The translations under genes and the position numbers were made by a program. Below the pieces are notes generated by a model. It had not been told where the DNA came from. It ran no database searches and saw only the letters and a program-made list of their open reading frames with translations. Of a DNA stretch of 14,738 nucleotides, positions 1-6,278 are shown one piece after another. Positions within the stretch are counted from its first letter, which is position 1. Each line of letters begins with the position of its first letter. The DNA comes from Syntrophomonadaceae bacterium (GTDB taxonomy: Bacteria > Bacillota > Syntrophomonadia > Syntrophomonadales > Syntrophomonadaceae), in the NCBI GenBank assembly GCA_012798055.1, contig JAAZOA010000049.1:1-14738 (forward strand), read 5' to 3'.

Positions 1-510
1 CATCTTCTTGTTGGTCGCGGCAGCCTGCTGATAAGTCTTGGCAACTGCATCTTTGATCATTTTCTGCATCTGGTCCTGGTTTTGTTGCAGCTGCTTGGTG
101 AGTTCAGTAACCTGAGCGGGGAGTCCCGCAAACATATCCTTTTTGGCCTTTTCAGCCTGCTCGAAGCTGTTCTTCACTGCTTCTGTGACCATTTTTTGCA
201 GCAGGGCCTGATTGCTCTCAAACTGCTTTTTCAGTTCATCGACCTGGGTGGAAAGGCCCGAAACCATATCTTTTCTGGCCTTTTCGGCCTGGCCCAATCC
301 GGTCTTTACCGCCTCTTCAATCATCTTTTGGACCTGTCCCTGGCTCTTGCGGGCTTGCTTGTTCAGCTCATCCACCTGTCCACTGAGATCGGCCATCACC
401 TGCTGATTGACCTTTGTCACATTTTCATAGGTTTTGGCAACCGCCGCTTCGACCATTTTCTGGAACTGGTCCTGGTTCTGGCGGATCTGTTTATTTAAAT
501 CTTCTTCAAA
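1..510 (-). repeat. 132-bp coding tandem repeat, 3 full units plus one cut by the edge
   Basis: Within the phasin-like gene the coding sequence repeats every 132 bp: units at 379-510, 247-378, 115-246 and 1-114 (partial). The unit start is marked in the protein by FEEDLNKQ, QVDELNKQ, QVDELKKQ and QVTELTKQ at residues 61, 105, 149 and 193, exactly 44 apart. The units have diverged in sequence but not in length, so the spacing appears to be under selection. The total copy number is unknown because the gene leaves the window. Confidence 0.85.
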
Positions 511-690
511 CTTGACCATCTCAACCCGGGCAGCCTGGCTCTGGTCGAGCTGTTTCCTGGTCATGTTCTCGATCTGCTCCTGGGTCGTGGTCAGAGCATT
601 AACGCTCTTCATCCAAATGTCCCACATTTTACCCATGGCATTTTCCATCAGTTTAAAACTCTGCTCAAGATTTTCTTTAGTATCAAACAT
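1..690 (-). CDS. Phasin-like coiled-coil protein with 44-residue repeats (3' end outside window)
   Basis: An open frame of 230 codons runs from ATG at 690 to the window edge without a stop, so the C terminus is missing. A strong ribosome site (GAGGAGG) lies about 9 bases upstream. The protein is rich in Gln, Lys, Glu and Ala and has no signal peptide or membrane segment. Residues 1-60 form a unique head containing KMWDIW and ENMTRKQLDQ. From residue 61 on there are tandem 44-residue units (61-104, 105-148, 149-192, 193 onward), with QVDEL or QVTEL opening three of them and QKM(V/I) inside each. Forty-four is four times eleven, a period expected for long amphipathic helices. The head and first unit align without gaps to the protein at 2542-2892. 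Long amphipathic helices, together with the PhaJ-type hydratase next door, suggest a PHA-granule surface protein (phasin), but this is inference. A PHA synthase subunit or another coiled-coil protein is possible. Confidence 0.8.
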   Translation of the reverse strand, partial: MFDTKENLEQSFKLMENAMGKMWDIWMKSVNALTTTQEQIENMTRKQLDQSQAARVEMVKFEEDLNKQIRQNQDQFQKMVEAAVAKTYENVTKVNQQVMADLSGQVDELNKQARKSQGQVQKMIEEAVKTGLGQAEKARKDMVSGLSTQVDELKKQFESNQALLQKMVTEAVKNSFEQAEKAKKDMFAGLPAQVTELTKQLQQNQDQMQKMIKDAVAKTYQQAAATNKKM

Positions 691-761
691 TTTTCGTTAT
701 CCTCCTCAATTTGTACGGTTTGTTAAAGTATTAACAGCCGTTTGGGATAGCACAGTTTATT

Positions 762-790
762 ATTTTACACGCCTAGACACCAGGTGTCAA
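762..790 (-). promoter_or_regulatory. Sigma-A type promoter of the phasin-like gene
   Basis: Read on the minus strand, a consensus -35 TTGACA (785-790) is followed by a 17-bp spacer (768-784) and a -10 TAAAAT (762-767). Transcription would start near 755, about 65 bases before the ATG at 690. This is one of the best promoter matches in the window. Confidence 0.75.
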
Positions 791-796
791 GGCGTG
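768..796. promoter_or_regulatory. 29-bp near-perfect palindrome, candidate operator
   Basis: Two 14-base arms around a single central base pair at 13 of 14 positions; the core is GACACC-A-GGTGTC and the outer ends are CACGCC and GGCGTG. It covers the -35 box and the whole spacer of the minus-strand promoter, the placement expected for a repressor site. No T-run follows on either strand, which argues against a simple terminator. The binding protein is unknown; a PHA-linked repressor is a guess from the gene it controls. Confidence 0.6.
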
Positions 797-860
797 CTCG
801 GCTGACTTTTGAATTGATCGCGGAAACCGAAAATATTCCCCTGGACAGGCAGTGAATTCA

Positions 861-1289
861 TCAGGCTTTGCCTTTCTTGGGGGGCATCATTACCGCCTCC
901 CCGTCCACCACCAGTTCCCCGTTCTGGTTGGTGCAATAGGTCCTGAGCCACACCCTGTTCTTGGCCTCATCCTTTTTGGTGACTTCAACCGTGGCGGTGA
1001 TTGTATCACCTAGGAAAACCGGCTTGCGGAAATCACACACCTGGCGGAGATAGATAGTCCCAGGCCCCGGCAGTTGAGTCCCCAGCACATTCGAAATAAA
1101 ACCGATGGACAATATACCATGGGCGATCCGCTTCCCAAAGCTGGTTTCACTGGCATAAAGGGTATTGATATGGGCTGGATTGAAGTCCCCGGTTATACCA
1201 GCAAAAGAGTAGACATCATATTCAGAAACCGTCTTGGTGAAACTGGCTGTGTCGCCGATATTCATTTCCTCGATGCTCTTCCCTAGCAT
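861..1289 (-). CDS. MaoC-like (R)-specific enoyl-CoA hydratase (PhaJ type)
   Basis: A 142-residue hot-dog-fold hydratase. The family motif reads FAGITGDFNPAHIN, with the expected catalytic pair Asp35 and His40, and a conserved AHG follows at residues 56-58. PhaJ-type enzymes hydrate trans-2-enoyl-CoA to (R)-3-hydroxyacyl-CoA, the monomer supplied to PHA synthase; related MaoC proteins serve other acyl-CoA pathways, so the exact substrate is not certain. I chose the ATG at 1289 because AGGAGGGAAAGG lies directly before it; the longer frame opening at 1325 would place that site inside the coding sequence. Length is normal for single-domain PhaJ. The C terminus is basic (PPKKGKA). No terminator separates it from the phasin-like gene about 170 bases downstream, so read-through is possible. 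Confidence 0.88.
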   Translation of the reverse strand: MLGKSIEEMNIGDTASFTKTVSEYDVYSFAGITGDFNPAHINTLYASETSFGKRIAHGILSIGFISNVLGTQLPGPGTIYLRQVCDFRKPVFLGDTITATVEVTKKDEAKNRVWLRTYCTNQNGELVVDGEAVMMPPKKGKA

Positions 1290-1334
1290 AATCCTTTCCC
1301 TCCTGTCTTCTATTTTTAGGCTCATAGTGAAGTT

Positions 1335-1352
1335 TTACTAAAATACTAGTAA
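1335..1352. promoter_or_regulatory. Inverted repeat at the probable start site of the hydratase gene
   Basis: TTACTA and TAGTAA are separated by six bases. On the minus strand an extended -10 (TGTTAGAAT, core at 1356-1361) lies just upstream, so the repeat would cover the transcription start. No good -35 is visible. This is a candidate operator only. Confidence 0.35.
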
Positions 1353-1617
1353 TTTATTCTAACACAGATTGGCCTGATTTGCCCGGGCCGAGCCCAATAA
1401 TAGGAGCCTCAACCCCATTTCTCTGCCAAGTCCACAGACTCGTGGGCTGGTCATTCTCGCAACCTTTGGCTCTCTAGGCGTAACTGTGCAGTCCGGGCAA
1501 TAGAATGCTTACTCCCAAAAGAGTGAAAAGCACGACAGCGAGGTCGCCAAGGCCAACAAAATTGAGAATTTGGTTGACATCTCGGATAAATATGGTTTGC
1601 TGCCGGGAGGCCGTCGG

Positions 1618-1646
1618 TTGTCGATTTGCCCGAGAAACAATACAAT
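1618..1646 (+). promoter_or_regulatory. Promoter of the CBS-ACT gene
   Basis: TTGTCG (1618-1623), a 17-bp spacer and TACAAT (1641-1646). Transcription would start near 1653, about 46 bases before the ATG at 1699, which supports the short gene start. In the rest of the 1290-1698 gap I see no convincing gene apart from the hydratase promoter region. Confidence 0.6.
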
Positions 1647-1698
1647 TAGGCTAGTTACACCTTACGAAATATTTTCGGGCGAAAGGGGAGCACCCATA

Positions 1699-2364
1699 AT
1701 GCTAGTAAAAGACAGAATGACACCTAATCCTCATACCACCACCCCTGATACCGGAGCCGGTGACACCTGGATGATAATGATCAAACACAATCTGGTCCGT
1801 CTGCCGGTAGTGGATAAGGAAAAGCTCGTTGGCATTGTCACCAGAAAAGATTTTGGATTGCGGCCTGATCTGAATCTGCGCGGCACATCGGTCGCAACCC
1901 GCTATTTTACTGATGAGCAGAGCCAAGCTTTAAACAAAGTCAAGGTGCGGGACATCATTCCGATTGGCCAAAACCTTATCACTATTGCCCCCGACGCATT
2001 CATCGAGCAGGCCGCCAAGGTCATGCGGGAAGGAAAAGTCAGCGGACTCCCGGTGGTTGATGACCATGGCAGACTGTTGGGAATAATAACCCAGTCAGAT
2101 ATAAATGACGCATTCTTGGATATTTTGGCGATAAACAAAAAAGGGGTCCGCATAAGTATGCGCATCAAAAATAGCCCGGATACGCTGATCAAGATAGGGG
2201 AGATTCTATCCAAACACAATGTCAATTTCCAAAACCTGGTTACTATGGAAATCCCCAATCAAGATCCGTTGCTTGTTTGCCGGATCAACTGCTCCAATTA
2301 CAAACCAGTAATCGAAGATCTCAACAAAGCTGGCTTCCGAGTCGTGACTGTGACTGTAAGATAG
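1699..2364 (+). CDS. CBS-CBS-ACT domain regulatory protein (AcuB-like layout)
   Basis: A 221-residue soluble protein. Residues about 1-60 and 82-140 are two CBS motifs (VRLPVVDKEKLVGIVTRKD and SGLPVVDDHGRLLGIITQSD), which together form a Bateman module that usually binds adenine nucleotides such as AMP, ATP or S-adenosylmethionine. Residues about 148-221 look like an ACT domain, which usually binds small ligands, often amino acids. The order matches AcuB-type proteins, which have been linked to acetoin or acetyl-CoA metabolism, but the target is unknown. The start at ATG 1699 is set by AAAGGGGAG eight bases upstream and by the promoter at 1618-1646. A frame stays open upstream to 1504, but that stretch overlaps the promoter. 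It stands alone on the plus strand, followed by its own terminator, between genes of likely acyl-CoA or PHA metabolism. Confidence 0.85.
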   Translation: MLVKDRMTPNPHTTTPDTGAGDTWMIMIKHNLVRLPVVDKEKLVGIVTRKDFGLRPDLNLRGTSVATRYFTDEQSQALNKVKVRDIIPIGQNLITIAPDAFIEQAAKVMREGKVSGLPVVDDHGRLLGIITQSDINDAFLDILAINKKGVRISMRIKNSPDTLIKIGEILSKHNVNFQNLVTMEIPNQDPLLVCRINCSNYKPVIEDLNKAGFRVVTVTVR

Positions 2365-2405
2365 ACCAAGATTGACTTGGAGCTTATTCACCCAGCAAAT
2401 CTAAA

Positions 2406-2435
2406 GGGGGAAGAAAATTTGAATTTTCTTCCCCC
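2406..2435 (+). terminator. Rho-independent terminator after the CBS-ACT gene
   Basis: A perfect 14-base inverted repeat (GGGGGAAGAAAATT and its complement) sits 42 bases past the stop and is followed by TCTATTTTGGTTTTGG. It may also stop minus-strand transcripts of the phasin-like gene that ends at 2542, though the T-run on that side is weaker. Confidence 0.85.
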
Positions 2436-2541
2436 TCTATTTTGGTTTTGGTGTTAGGCTACTTTATCAATGGCTGCACCAATAGATGACAGATGCGGGC
2501 TTTGGTGAAGTGCAGCTGCGCTCTCTATTTCCTTATTGTGC

Positions 2542-2892
2542 CTATATATTGGCTGCCTTGGAGGTGAGATCGACTACCTTACTAGCATAGTCCCCCATAA
2601 TATTCTGGTTGGAGGACTTCATTTGCGTAAATGTTTTACTGAGAGATTCTTCGATTACTTTCTGCAACTGCGTTTGATTTCCGCGCACCTGTTTGCTAAG
2701 ATTTTCCACCACTTTGATAATCTCTTCCCGGGCCGCTTTATTCTGGTCCAGTTGTTTTCTAGCCATATTCTCCATCTGATCCTGTGTCCGGGAAAAGCTT
2801 CCCAGGGTAACCAACCACATATCCCACATTTTGTCCATCGAATTCTCGATCAAGGTGGCGTTCTTTGCTAAATTCTCTTTGCTGTCAATCAT
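2542..2892 (-). CDS. Short phasin-like protein, paralogue of the repeat protein at 1-690
   Basis: A complete 116-residue helical protein with no membrane segment. It aligns without gaps to the start of the larger protein: 32 of the first 60 residues are identical, including KMWD.W, ENM.RKQLDQ and AAR. Residues 61-104 correspond to one 44-residue unit, and residues 105-116 (KVVDLTSKAANI) are the opening of a second unit, after which the protein ends. It thus equals a head plus one repeat. GAAGGAG lies eight bases before the ATG at 2892. The role is inferred to be granule or hydrophobic-surface coating, as for its paralogue; no characterised family can be named from sequence alone. Confidence 0.8.
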   Translation of the reverse strand: MIDSKENLAKNATLIENSMDKMWDMWLVTLGSFSRTQDQMENMARKQLDQNKAAREEIIKVVENLSKQVRGNQTQLQKVIEESLSKTFTQMKSSNQNIMGDYASKVVDLTSKAANI

Positions 2893-3046
2893 TTTTATTG
2901 CTCCTTCAAATTAATTGAGGTGAACTGTGCAGAGGCATCTGCATCATTTCACCCTCCCCTACTCTGTTCGTTCAGTTGTCCTTTTCAACTGCTATAGATT
3001 CTTACCAGTAAGCCTGCCATTGGTTCCTTAATTTATCCACTCCTTT

Positions 3047-3055
3047 ATTGTATCA
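3047..3055 (-). promoter_or_regulatory. Possible extended -10 promoter of the short phasin-like gene
   Basis: The minus strand reads TGATACAAT, an extended -10, without a clear -35. It would give a leader of about 148 bases. The leader holds a small inverted repeat, CAGTTG at 2973-2978 with CAACTG at 2986-2991. The 2893-3255 gap otherwise holds only the divergent promoter at 3170-3198. Confidence 0.35.
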
Positions 3056-3169
3056 CATTAATTAACATTAGTGTTGTATTTATGTATTAATGATATTTTG
3101 AGGTATCTTTTTCTGGGTCTTTGCACGTCGAATCTATTAAAAGTCCGCCTGTTTATATCGATTGCCTTT

Positions 3170-3198
3170 TTGACAATCTAGGCCTGGCCTAATAGAAT
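3170..3198 (+). promoter_or_regulatory. Promoter of the acidic hypothetical gene
   Basis: TTGACA (3170-3175), a 17-bp spacer and TAGAAT (3193-3198). The expected start near 3205 gives a leader of about 50 bases. Confidence 0.7.
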
Positions 3199-3255
3199 CA
3201 AAACATAAGTTGCTTTTTTCCAGCAAGTATGATGCCTGAACAGGAGGTATTCATT

Positions 3256-3711
3256 ATGAAAGAAAGTCTAAATATATACAAAGAGGGAGACAAGATCATA
3301 ATTGAGGACGACCCCTTAAACATTGAACTTCCATACACCGATGAACTCTGGAGAAGATTAGACGGCGAAAAGACTTATGACGAGGACAGTGGCTGGCTTA
3401 TCGATGGGATTGAGCTCAGTAGCATAATAGAGGGTGAAAGTGAGAAAGAAACAGAAAACGTGTTTCTAGGAACCATCCAGGTGGATGGAGTAGATGAGCG
3501 CCGCGAACTATATATAGTAGAAGAGGGCGGCATCTATAAAATTGTTGGCCTTGATCCAGGCGATGTCCCTATAGATACGGAGATAATCTCGAAAACCCTA
3601 AGAGAAGCCCTCGTTAAAACTCAGGAAAATTGGCGAAATGAAGATGCAGATCTTCGTTTGAGCGATGAGGCGGAGGAAATCCTGAAAGAAATAGGCGAAT
3701 CAGAGAAATAG
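3256..3711 (+). CDS. Acidic hypothetical protein
   Basis: A 151-residue protein I do not recognise. The ATG at 3256 is preceded by CAGGAGGTATTCATT, a near-ideal ribosome site; a frame opening at 3229 would bury that site. The sequence is very rich in Asp and Glu, has no signal peptide, membrane segment or cysteine, and alternates predicted strands (for example KIIIEDD, RRELYIVEE, YKIVGL) with a helical acidic C terminus from about residue 107. Its strong promoter and ribosome site argue that it is a real, well-expressed cytosolic protein. It is a single-gene unit with an insertion-sequence remnant starting about 30 bases past its stop. Confidence 0.75.
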   Translation: MKESLNIYKEGDKIIIEDDPLNIELPYTDELWRRLDGEKTYDEDSGWLIDGIELSSIIEGESEKETENVFLGTIQVDGVDERRELYIVEEGGIYKIVGLDPGDVPIDTEIISKTLREALVKTQENWRNEDADLRLSDEAEEILKEIGESEK

Positions 3712-3741
3712 CTATGCAGTTATAATTACGAAATAATCTGA

Positions 3742-3903
3742 ATTCAAAGGGGCAGCAAGTCTGTTTTCCCGACCGATGAAAGCCTCTTGAAAATGCTGTA
3801 CCTGGCCATGATGGATATAACCAAAAAATGGACCGGTCGGCGCCAGGATTGGGGCCGTATCCACTCCCAGTTGGAAATCTACTTCGATGGTCGGATCAAA
3901 TAG
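3742..3903 (+). pseudogene. IS256-family transposase, C-terminal remnant
   Basis: The plus frame ending at TAG 3901-3903 reads VFPTDESLLKMLYLAMMD, then ITKKWTGRRQDWGRIHSQLE and IYFDGRIK. This is the typical C-terminal tail of IS256 (mutator) family transposases. About 53 residues remain out of roughly 400, and the frame is closed by a stop just upstream at 3739, so the catalytic DDE core is gone. The surviving tail has kept its frame, so the decay is mainly a large deletion. The assignment rests on recognising the family tail; it is not a functional gene. Confidence 0.8.
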
Positions 3904-3943
3904 AATTGACATCTAAAATTATTAACCTATAATTCAGGTTTAA

Positions 3944-3978
3944 AGAGGGCAGCTGACTTTTTCGGCCATCTGCCCTCT
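3944..3978. terminator. Hairpin with 9-bp perfect stem, possible terminator
   Basis: AGAGGGCAG pairs with CTGCCCTCT across a 17-base loop. It lies between the transposase remnant and the convergent L25 gene and could end transcripts from either side, though neither side has a strong T-run. Confidence 0.4.
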
Positions 3979-4073
3979 AAAATTACCGCCCTATTTTACA
4001 TCTATTTGGACTTTACACAAATTTCGGGGCACACCGGGCCGAATAGTAATTGCTCAATAAGCTGGCTGCCTGG

Positions 4074-4646
4074 TTACCTGGATTCCGTTTCAACTTCTGC
4101 AGTAAGGGGCTGATTGATAATCACCCCGTAGACTACATCCTCTTTTTCGCTCACCTTGAGCAGCTTGTCCAGGGCAAAATGGTTTAAAGTGATCGAATCC
4201 CCCAACTCCATAGCTGATATGTCGACCTGGACTGTATCAGGTATCAAACCCATCTTTCCCAAAACAGTCACTTCTGGTTTATAAACCTGCAGCTGCAGTT
4301 TCCTTTGCCCTAAGACGTCCTCACCTTTAAAGATAACCGGAATCTGCAGTTTAATCTCATGGTCTTTAGACACCATCTGGACATCGATGTGGGTAACAAA
4401 CCCTGAAATAGCATCTCTTTGTACTTCCTTGATAAAACCAAACTTTTGGCTGTGGTTATACTTAATCCATACTTTGGCATGGGAGCCGTGACTGGCAAGA
4501 ACCTTGTCCAGGGCTTTTGATTCAAATTTTACCGAGTTTGCCCCCGCCATATCATCACCATAGAGCACCCCCGCCACAAAGCCCTTTTCTCTGAATTTGC
4601 CCGGCTGTCTGGTTCTTTCAGTTGCATCTAAAATGGTCATTTCCAT
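4074..4646 (-). CDS. rplY: 50S ribosomal protein L25, long CTC/TL5 form
   Basis: A 190-residue protein with an N-terminal L25 5S-rRNA-binding domain (about residues 3-92, with GFVAGVLYGDD and HIDVQMVSKDHEIKLQIPV) and a C-terminal beta domain (about 93-180, with VTVLGKMGLIPDTVQVDISAMELGDSI). This two-domain length is that of the general stress protein Ctc of Bacillus and TL5 of Thermus, longer than E. coli L25. It binds 5S rRNA in the large subunit. AGAAGGAGAG lies seven bases before the ATG at 4646. The usual neighbour pth is not here. It is the last of three minus-strand genes (helicase, small protein, L25) with no clear terminator between them, so co-transcription is possible. Confidence 0.9.
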   Translation of the reverse strand: MEMTILDATERTRQPGKFREKGFVAGVLYGDDMAGANSVKFESKALDKVLASHGSHAKVWIKYNHSQKFGFIKEVQRDAISGFVTHIDVQMVSKDHEIKLQIPVIFKGEDVLGQRKLQLQVYKPEVTVLGKMGLIPDTVQVDISAMELGDSITLNHFALDKLLKVSEKEDVVYGVIINQPLTAEVETESR

Positions 4647-4746
4647 AATAACTCTCCTTCTGGCCTATTAAGCCACTCAATTTAATTTATCTCGGCAATT
4701 CCGTTTTCACGCGAAGGTTTAACCACCCAATTAGGCCAAATCATCA

Positions 4747-4851
4747 TTACTTGGGAGATTTATTAACTGATGGAATCGAAGCTTTTTGAGCTGTCTTCAC
4801 TTTCTCAGCCTTCTTCTTCTCTTCTCGTTTCTTGGGACTTTTATCCCCCAT
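4747..4851 (-). CDS. 34-residue lysine-rich small protein (GDKSPK motif)
   Basis: A short complete frame reads MGDKSPKKREEKKKAEKVKT and then AQKASIPSVNKSPK before TAA. GGAGGT stands eight bases before its ATG at 4851, so translation is likely. It is highly basic, with about a third of residues Lys, carries an (N/D)KSPK sequence at both ends, and has no hydrophobic segment. From general knowledge, small proteins opening with MGD(K/R)SPK are scattered through bacteria, without a known function that I can cite. It begins 54 bases after the stop of the DEAD-box helicase, on the same strand. A nucleic-acid or ribosome-associated role is suggested by its charge and neighbours only. Confidence 0.7.
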   Translation of the reverse strand: MGDKSPKKREEKKKAEKVKTAQKASIPSVNKSPK

Positions 4852-4905
4852 GTTAAATACCTCCAAGCGTAGGTTTTTGCCATTCGGATACCCCCTTCAC
4901 GAAGG

Positions 4906-6057
4906 TCAATTGCCGGACGCACTCATCGAAAATATCTGATCCCTGCTGACCGGAATTTTACGCGACATGAGCCTTTGTATATCCTGCAGGTATTCCTTTT
5001 CCTCCAGGTTACAAAAAGAAACCGCGGTCCCCCCTAATCCAGCTCTCCCGGTTCTGCCGATCCGGTGCACGTAAGTCTCGGGTACATTGGGCAGGTCGAA
5101 ATTGATGACATGGGACAGTTCCTGCACATCGATGCCCCTCGAGGCAATATCGGTGGCAATGAGAACCCGGGTGCGTTTTGACTTGAAATCGTTCAAGGCC
5201 GTCTGCCGCGCCCCCTGCGACTTATTACCGTGGATTGCCTGGGCCGTTATACTGGCTTTGGCCAGAGCTTTGACAACCTTATCCGCCCCATGTTTGGTCC
5301 GGGTAAATACCAGCGCCGAATCGATGGACTTACTTCCCAGCAGCTGTATCAACAAGGAAGTTTTATCCTGCTGCTCCACGAAATAGACAGTCTGCTCAAT
5401 TTTCTCTACCGTGGTAGAAGGCGGAGCCACTTCAATCCGGACCGGTTTTTGCAGAATTGAATCGATGAGGTCGCTGATTTCCGGCGGCATCGTCGCAGAA
5501 AATAGCAGGGTCTGCCTTTTTACCGGCAGCTTAGCAATAATTTTCTTCACGTCATGGGAAAATCCCATATCCAACATACGATCAGCTTCATCAAGCACAA
5601 ACATCCTGATCTGGTCCAATCGGATATACCTCTGGTTCATAAGATCAAGCAACCGCCCCGGAGTTGCCACCAGAATGTCTACTCCTGCCCTTAGGGCATT
5701 TGTTTGCGGAAATTGTGATACCCCGCCAAAAATCACGGTGTGCTTGAGTCCGGTATATCTCTCATATGCAGACAGGTTTTCACCTATCTGAACCGCCAGT
5801 TCCCTGGTAGGCGTCAATATCAATGCCTTAAGGGTGCGCGGACCCTGGTGATTGCTCTTCTCTTTATATAGAATCTGCAATAAGGGAACCGCAAACGCAG
5901 CCGTCTTGCCGGTGCCGGTCTGTGCACACCCCATCATATCCTTCCCTGCCAGGATCACAGGTATGGCTTGTGCCTGGATGGGAGTAGGTTTGTTGTAGCC
6001 TTCCTTAACTAGAGCCTTCAGGATAGGACTGATAATGTTCAATTTTTCAAAATTCAC
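4906..6057 (-). CDS. DEAD-box ATP-dependent RNA helicase, short form
   Basis: A 383-residue superfamily 2 RNA helicase with every core motif in order: Q motif (KPTPIQAQ, residues 23-30), Walker A AQTGTGKT (45-52), PTREL (83-87), GG (111-112), TPGR (132-135), DEAD (156-159), SAT (187-189), LVFTRTK in motif IV (about 249-255), ASRGID (305-310) and HRIGRTGR (331-338). It is of the RhlE/CshA-like class that unwinds short RNA duplexes in mRNA decay, ribosome assembly or cold adaptation. The protein stops soon after the helicase core and lacks the long basic C-terminal tail many relatives carry. The start is GTG at 6057, preceded by AAGGAGAG. Its roughly 215-base leader contains hairpins that suggest regulation, and L25 downstream fits a ribosome link. 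Confidence 0.93.
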   Translation of the reverse strand: MNFEKLNIISPILKALVKEGYNKPTPIQAQAIPVILAGKDMMGCAQTGTGKTAAFAVPLLQILYKEKSNHQGPRTLKALILTPTRELAVQIGENLSAYERYTGLKHTVIFGGVSQFPQTNALRAGVDILVATPGRLLDLMNQRYIRLDQIRMFVLDEADRMLDMGFSHDVKKIIAKLPVKRQTLLFSATMPPEISDLIDSILQKPVRIEVAPPSTTVEKIEQTVYFVEQQDKTSLLIQLLGSKSIDSALVFTRTKHGADKVVKALAKASITAQAIHGNKSQGARQTALNDFKSKRTRVLIATDIASRGIDVQELSHVINFDLPNVPETYVHRIGRTGRAGLGGTAVSFCNLEEKEYLQDIQRLMSRKIPVSRDQIFSMSASGN

Positions 6058-6072
6058 TGTTTTTCTCTCCTT

Positions 6073-6092
6073 AGCAGCGGCGTTCGGCTGCT
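6073..6092 (-). promoter_or_regulatory. Hairpin abutting the helicase ribosome binding site
   Basis: AGCAGC pairs with GCTGCT over an 8-base loop, and the AAGGAG ribosome site (6067-6072) follows immediately. It could affect access to the site or mRNA stability. Confidence 0.4.
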
Positions 6093-6148
6093 GTTATTTA
6101 TATTTGTTCTTTGTGCATTTCTGTCTTTCCCCGCAAAATAACCTGATT

Positions 6149-6231
6149 CCTGGAGCCTTTTATCCGCAGGCGAAAATAAAAAGAGCCGGAACTCATAATC
6201 AATTGAGTTTCCCGCTCTACAAAGCTCCAAG
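6149..6231 (-). promoter_or_regulatory. Structured helicase leader with terminator-like hairpin (candidate attenuator)
   Basis: On the minus strand a hairpin at 6182-6218 (AGAGC-GGAA-CTCA arms, 13 pairs with one mismatch and one bulge) is followed by TTTTTATTTT, the form of an intrinsic terminator. It is enclosed by a second pairing, CTTGGAGC (6224-6231) with GCTCCAGG (6149-6156), eight pairs including one G-U. The hairpin lies downstream of the promoter at 6279-6307 and so inside the helicase leader. It could equally be the terminator of the DUF2179 gene ending at 6378, or serve both. Confidence 0.55.
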
Positions 6232-6278
6232 CACCTTGTTTTAAATATCAGCAGTTGAAAAAACAATATCACTGTTCG

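Larger units (their letters stand above)
3742..4035 (+). mobile_element. Right-end fragment of an IS256-family element
   Basis: After the transposase tail comes about 110 bases of non-coding DNA, then TTTACACAAATTTCGGGG at 4012-4029 followed by CACACC. It resembles the terminal inverted repeat I associate with IS256-group elements (TTTACACA followed by an AT-rich stretch). No matching left end is present in the window, so only the right end survives. The outer boundary is approximate. Confidence 0.5.

Noticed and set aside
82..498. Plus-strand frames opposite the phasin-like gene.
   Set aside because: They are shadows of a repetitive coding sequence on the minus strand; the low-complexity Leu/Phe/His composition mirrors its Lys/Gln/Glu codons.
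768..796. The palindrome read as a terminator of the hydratase gene.
   Set aside because: There is no T-run after it on the minus strand, and it coincides with a consensus promoter, so an operator fits better.
1477..1645. A hydrophobic minus-strand frame (ending near 1477) and an open plus-strand frame from 1504 joining the CBS gene.
   Set aside because: Neither has a ribosome site or a good start, and the plus frame runs through the TTGTCG-17-TACAAT promoter. Treated as non-coding, though a decayed gene fragment cannot be excluded.
3712..3912. A 66-codon minus-strand frame.
   Set aside because: It is antisense to the IS256-family transposase tail, whose plus-strand translation matches the family.
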